Source: Rhodospirillales bacterium (GTDB lineage Bacteria; Pseudomonadota; Alphaproteobacteria; Rhodospirillales; Casp-alpha2). Taken from it: a stretch of 5,724 bases of DNA. Of the stretch, positions 4,913 through 5,724 are shown in pieces; the first letter of the stretch is position 1; each line of letters opens with the position of its first letter. The stretch lies in NCBI GenBank assembly GCA_018664265.1, contig JABJOR010000320.1:1-5724 (forward strand). Reading direction: 5' to 3'. Below the pieces are notes generated by a model. That model saw nothing but the letters and a program-made list of their open reading frames with translations, did not search any database and was not told the origin of the DNA. Position numbers and translations under genes: made by a program.

Positions 4913-5724
4913 ATGGCAAAAGCCAGAAGATGTGTTGCAACGCTTTTGTTGTTTTGCCTGTTGCCGTTTGCCCCAGTCAATGCCGACTTTCTAAGCGATC
5001 TCGATATCAAGCGTGGCAAGGTGGGCATTCAGGCGGTTGAAAAACGAGATGCAAAAGCTCTGCGCCGCACGATCTCAAATATTGATGATCCTTTATTGGC
5101 TAAGGTTATGCACTGGTTTTTGTACACCGAAGCCCCCAAGGGCTCGACTTTTGAAGAAATTAATGACTTCATTCAGGCTAACCCCGACTGGCCTCGCATG
5201 GCCAAGATGCTGAAACACACCGAAGAAGCCATGCAACCTGATATGCCCTCCGCTGAGGTGCTGGCGTGGTTTGATGCGCGTAAGCCCACAAGCACGCAGG
5301 GCTGGGTACGTTTTGGTGCTGCCTTGTTGGAACAAGGCCAAAAAGATGAAGCAGTAACAGTTTTGCGCAAAGCCTGGGTGGATGGCAAGTTTACCAAGTC
5401 TCAGGAAAAACAATTTTATAAACGCTTCAGACGCTACCTTACCAAAGCTGATCATGAGGATCGTTTAGACAGGTTGTTGTGGGAAGGTCAGTATTGGCCT
5501 TCAAGACGGATGTTGTGGAAGGTCAATGAAGACCTGCGCTTGCTGGCCGAGGCCCGGTTTTTGTTGCGCCAAATGAAAGGCAATGTGGACACAGCCGTCT
5601 CGAAAGTACCCAAGCATCTGAAAAATGATCCGGGGTTGATTTACGAACGCCTTCGCTGGCGTCGTCGTAAAGGCAAGGATACATCTGCGCGCGAGCTGCT
5701 TGTTAATCTTCCGGAAAACCTGCC
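4913..5724 (+). CDS. Soluble lytic murein transglycosylase-like protein, N-terminal helical part (runs off the right edge)
   Basis: An open frame of 270 codons runs from the ATG at 4913 to the window end without a stop. It starts with a signal peptide: MAKARR, a hydrophobic core (7-21), and probable cleavage after VNA (24). C15 does not sit in a lipobox, so export to the periplasm is expected. The rest is alpha-helical, with repeat-like helix pairs such as WVRFGAALLEQGQKDEAV (131-148), DRLDRLLWEGQYWPSRRML (183-201) and LLAEARFLLRQMKGN (210-224). An early NPDWPRM segment (90-96) is also present. This resembles the superhelical U-domain of Slt70-type enzymes, which cleave peptidoglycan to 1,6-anhydromuropeptides. 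The catalytic SLT domain with its Glu would lie to the right and is not seen, so activity is inferred. Divergent from dapA. A different TPR-like exported protein is the main alternative. Confidence 0.8.
   Translation, partial: MAKARRCVATLLLFCLLPFAPVNADFLSDLDIKRGKVGIQAVEKRDAKALRRTISNIDDPLLAKVMHWFLYTEAPKGSTFEEINDFIQANPDWPRMAKMLKHTEEAMQPDMPSAEVLAWFDARKPTSTQGWVRFGAALLEQGQKDEAVTVLRKAWVDGKFTKSQEKQFYKRFRRYLTKADHEDRLDRLLWEGQYWPSRRMLWKVNEDLRLLAEARFLLRQMKGNVDTAVSKVPKHLKNDPGLIYERLRWRRRKGKDTSARELLVNLPENL

Overview
The window looks like a chromosomal segment of an alphaproteobacterium of moderate, not high, GC. The suggestion rests on the neighbourhood (slt-like transglycosylase, dapA, smpB, DUF4170, NYN-domain protein, family 5 uracil-DNA glycosylase, folK, rpoZ), on a DUF4170-type small protein that I associate with Alphaproteobacteria, and on the alphaproteobacterial look of the DapA, SmpB and omega sequences. 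I cannot name a genus. Nothing suggests a phage, an insertion sequence, a CRISPR array or an RNA gene.

Layout from left to right. Positions 1-95 (minus) hold the N-terminus of rpoZ, and 207-716 (minus) hold folK. The two form a leftward unit, and a good sigma-70-type promoter for rpoZ lies in the gap between them. A divergent AT-rich region (717-860) with nested inverted repeats separates folK from a rightward pair: a NYN-domain putative ribonuclease with an acidic tail (861-1487), then 5 nt later a family 5 uracil-DNA glycosylase (1493-2146). A secreted diheme c-type cytochrome made of two tandem copies of one heme module follows (2215-3093), with its own plausible extended -10 promoter. It converges almost end to end, with 5 nt between stop codons, on a leftward operon read as dapA (4745-3870), smpB (3855-3367) and a DUF4170-like gene (3335-3099). 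A 167-nt divergent region then leads to a rightward gene whose first 270 codons encode the exported helical domain of a soluble lytic transglycosylase; its catalytic part lies beyond the window.

Most genes are housekeeping: transcription (omega), folate synthesis (HPPK), DNA repair (UDG), ribosome rescue (SmpB), lysine/diaminopimelate synthesis (DapA) and peptidoglycan turnover (Slt). DapA makes a precursor of the peptidoglycan cross-linking residue, while the divergent Slt-like protein would cut peptidoglycan, so this divergent pair links wall synthesis and wall turnover. The cytochrome is the functional outlier. The least characterised items are the NYN-UDG pair, the DUF4170 gene downstream of smpB, and the duplicated cytochrome. 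I see no convincing new multi-gene system; the findings are modest, testable observations.
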